In this document: one piece after another, positions 62,150-64,000 of the stretch
How the letters are laid out: each line of letters begins with the position of its first letter
Position numbering within the stretch: the stretch's first letter is position 1
DNA from: Roseibium aestuarii
GTDB lineage: Bacteria > Pseudomonadota > Alphaproteobacteria > Rhizobiales > Stappiaceae
DNA length: 64,000 nt
NCBI RefSeq assembly: GCF_008477545.1
Contig: NZ_VORA01000001.1
Location: 496,001 to 560,000, forward strand
Direction: 5' to 3'
Made by a program: the position numbers and the translations under genes
The notes under the pieces: generated by a model
The model's input: the letters and a program-made list of their open reading frames with translations, nothing else
Told to the model about the DNA's origin: nothing
Databases searched by the model: none

Positions 62150-63055
62150 ATGAACGACCTGACACCGGTGCGCCGCAAGACGGCGAAGGACTTTCCCCAG
62201 GAACTGCTCGATCTCTATGACTTCTATGCCCACGGCCGGATCACCAAGCGCGAGTTTCTCGACCGGGCCGGCAAGTTTGCCATCGGCGGCCTGACGGCGG
62301 CCATGCTGCTCGACCAGCTCTCGCCCAACTATGCGCTCGCCCAGCAGGTGGCCGCCGACGATCCGGAGATCGTGACCGAGCGCATCACGTTTCCCTCGCC
62401 CAATGGCCATGGCGAGGTGAACGGCTATCTGGTGCGCCCCGCCGCGGCGACGGGCAAGCTTCCCGCCGTGCTGGTGATCCACGAGAACCGCGGGCTGAAC
62501 CCCTATATCGAGGATGTGGCGCGGCGCATGGCCAAGGCAGGGTTTCTGGCGCTCGCCCCCGATGGCCTGACCTCCGTCGGCGGCTATCCGGGCTCCGATG
62601 ACCAGGGGCGCGAGCTGCAGAAGACCGTTGATCCGGTCAAGCTCATGAACGACTTCTTCGCGGGCTTCGAGTTCCTGCTGAAGCACGAAGGCTCGACCGG
62701 CAAGGTTGGCGCGGTCGGCTTCTGCTATGGCGGCGGGGTGGTGAACGCGCTGGCCGTGGCCTATCCCGAGCTCGGCGCCGGCGTGCCCTTCTATGGTCGC
62801 CAGCCCAAGGCGGAGGACGTGCCGGCCATTCAGGCGCCGCTGCTCATCCAGTATGGCGCGCTCGACGAGCGCATCAACGCCGGCTGGCCGGACTTCAAGG
62901 CGGCGCTCGATGCCAATGGCAAGACCTATGAGGTCCACATCTACGAGAACGCGAACCACGGCTTCCACAATGACACGACCCCGCGATATGACGCGGAAAA
63001 GGCGAAGCTGGCCGAAGAGCGCACGATCGCCTGGTTCACGAAACATCTGACGTGA
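62150..63055 (+). CDS. Dienelactone hydrolase family protein, YghX-like
   Basis: This 301-residue alpha/beta hydrolase has the nucleophile Cys of dienelactone hydrolases in [15 protein letters not shown], Glu in [12 protein letters not shown], the acidic residue in [11 protein letters not shown] and His in [14 protein letters not shown]. The N-terminal 60 residues contain [20 protein letters not shown], a hydrophobic segment seen in YghX-like members that may serve as an export or anchor signal. The substrate is unknown. The ATG at 62150 lies nine bases after AGGAGG; the ATG at 62144 is only three bases away and less likely. Confidence 0.88.
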   Translation: MNDLTPVRRKTAKDFPQELLDLYDFYAHGRITKREFLDRAGKFAIGGLTAAMLLDQLSPNYALAQQVAADDPEIVTERITFPSPNGHGEVNGYLVRPAAATGKLPAVLVIHENRGLNPYIEDVARRMAKAGFLALAPDGLTSVGGYPGSDDQGRELQKTVDPVKLMNDFFAGFEFLLKHEGSTGKVGAVGFCYGGGVVNALAVAYPELGAGVPFYGRQPKAEDVPAIQAPLLIQYGALDERINAGWPDFKAALDANGKTYEVHIYENANHGFHNDTTPRYDAEKAKLAEERTIAWFTKHLT

Positions 63056-63100
63056 CAATGGACTGAACAGACAGTCGCGGGCCCCATCCCGATCCTGCAG

Positions 63101-63128
63101 AAAGGCCCGGCGGATCCGCCGGGCCTTT
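63101..63128. terminator. Bidirectional terminator, 28 bp perfect palindrome
   Basis: AAAGGCCCGGCGG and its complement CCGCCGGGCCTTT meet at GATC to form a perfect palindrome. It lies between the convergent hydrolase gene (plus) and TRAP gene (minus) and can end both transcripts. Confidence 0.85.
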
Positions 63129-63136
63129 CCGTGTTC

Positions 63137-64000
63137 CTAGACCCCGATCAGAGGCCGGATGAAGATGATCAGGGCTCCCGTCAGGATCAGCGCCCCCCGG
63201 ACCCAGAGACGCGGCCGGGCGATCAGGCCGTAGGACACGGCGGTCAGCCCGAGACCGATCTGCCCGAAGGCGATGAGGGCCGCGACCGGCGTCTCCGTCA
63301 GCTTGAGCAGGGCCGGATTGGCGATCATGCCGAGCGGGATGATGTAGAGCCCGATGCCGAGCGCCATGGCGCTGGTCGCCACCTTCAGCCAGTTCTCGCC
63401 GATCATTCCCGCCGCGATGAACACCGCGCCGCAGACCGGCGGCGTGATGGTGGACAGAAGCGCGAACCAGAACACGAAGAGGTGGGATTGCAGCGGCTCC
63501 AGGCCGAGCTGGTTCAGCGCAGGCCCGGCGACGGAGACGCAGATCACATAGGCTGCGGTGGTCGGGATCTCCATGCCCAGCACCAGACAGGCGAGAGCGG
63601 TCAGGAAGAGCGAGGGCCAGAGCTGCCCCCCGGCGCCCGCCAGGATCACGGAGGTGATCTTCACGCCAAGCCCCGTGACTGCCAGCACACCGACGACGAT
63701 CGAGGCGCAGAGGATGATCGAGGCAATCATTGCCACCTGAACGGCGGCGCTGTTGAGCGCCTCTTCCAGACGGGCCAGCCCCCGGCGGAAGCCGAAGGTC
63801 AGGCTGGCATCGAGGAAGAGCAGCAATGCGGCCGCGAGGATCGCGAGCGTCCCTGCATATTGCGGCGTGAAGGAGGCGACGAACATGCCCCAGATCAGCA
63901 CGCCGAAGGGCACGAGGAAGAAGCCCGTGGTGAGCATCGTCTCGCGCCAGCTTGGCCGGTCCTCCTCGGCAATGCCCTTGAGGTCGAGCACGCTCGCATG
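63137..64000 (-). CDS. TRAP transporter fused permease, C-terminal part, cut by window edge
   Basis: The frame is open to the window edge, so only the last 288 codons are seen. The sequence is entirely made of membrane helices with family motifs: LDLKGI at the loop entering this part, GMEIPTTAAYVICVSVAGPA, and FVFWFALLSTITPPVCGAVF, typical of the fused 4TM/12TM permease of TAXI-TRAP transporters. These move carboxylates, such as glutamate or C4-acids, with a periplasmic binding protein that would be expected beyond the edge. Substrate is undefined. Confidence 0.88.
   Translation of the reverse strand, partial: HASVLDLKGIAEEDRPSWRETMLTTGFFLVPFGVLIWGMFVASFTPQYAGTLAILAAALLLFLDASLTFGFRRGLARLEEALNSAAVQVAMIASIILCASIVVGVLAVTGLGVKITSVILAGAGGQLWPSLFLTALACLVLGMEIPTTAAYVICVSVAGPALNQLGLEPLQSHLFVFWFALLSTITPPVCGAVFIAAGMIGENWLKVATSAMALGIGLYIIPLGMIANPALLKLTETPVAALIAFGQIGLGLTAVSYGLIARPRLWVRGALILTGALIIFIRPLIGV

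Overview
This 64 kb window is GC-rich, densely coding chromosomal DNA of an alphaproteobacterium. Several genes point to the Hyphomicrobiales (Rhizobiales) and perhaps to a Stappia/Pannonibacter-like lineage: a NadQ-type NAD regulator, two DUF2778 proteins, a TIGR02301 protein, betaine-lipid synthesis (btaAB) and a dihydroorotase/YgfZ/HD/phosphatase/NadQ cluster. The placement rests on remembered family distributions, not on a search. I see no rRNA, tRNA, CRISPR array, insertion sequence or prophage. Most unannotated long reading frames are antisense shadows of real genes.

Layout. 0-6 kb: an edge fragment, a DEAD-box helicase with an R/G/Q-rich tail, an 890 bp non-coding stretch holding a possible structured RNA, ETF:ubiquinone oxidoreductase behind a LiuR-like palindrome, and a family-4 uracil-DNA glycosylase. 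6-11 kb: a PilZ protein, an S49 peptidase and two tandem DUF2778 proteins. 11-21 kb: glyQ and glyS, unusually separated by OmpW, LemA, DUF2207, GltS and GGDEF-EAL genes. 21-27 kb: an MFS permease and nadABC behind a 19 bp palindrome. 27-32 kb: HupE, a P2A Ca2+-type ATPase and a SleB hydrolase.

32-38 kb: a minus-strand cluster nadQ, tyrosine phosphatase, HD nucleotidase and ygfZ, then a dihydroorotase lacking one metal-ligand His, a DUF2061 protein and an XRE-type regulator that may be leaderless and self-controlled. 38-46 kb: an L,D-transpeptidase, btaAB with a candidate Pho box, LysE, and small conserved genes including NUDIX and TIGR02301. 45-52 kb: an SRAP protein, a TPR methyltransferase, a membrane-anchored SH3-caspase protein, a glyoxalase-like protein, a GlcD-type flavoprotein and fabI. 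52-55 kb: a coupled polysaccharide deacetylase / ATP-grasp / PHP operon with no function I recognise. 56-64 kb: a histidine phosphatase, a DUF3095 cyclase-like protein, a GGAEF-EAL protein, aroC, a dienelactone hydrolase and the edge of a TRAP permease.

Themes. Cell-wall remodelling: three L,D-transpeptidase-type proteins plus SleB. Cyclic-dinucleotide signalling: one protein with intact GGDEF but altered EAL, one with lost GGDEF but intact EAL, a PilZ receptor and a cyclase-like DUF3095. NAD synthesis: nadABC and its probable regulator NadQ lie 8 kb apart. Phosphate-sparing lipids: btaAB. The most promising unexplained items are the 2.3-2.8 kb structured segment and the 52.8-55.4 kb deacetylase/ATP-grasp/PHP operon.
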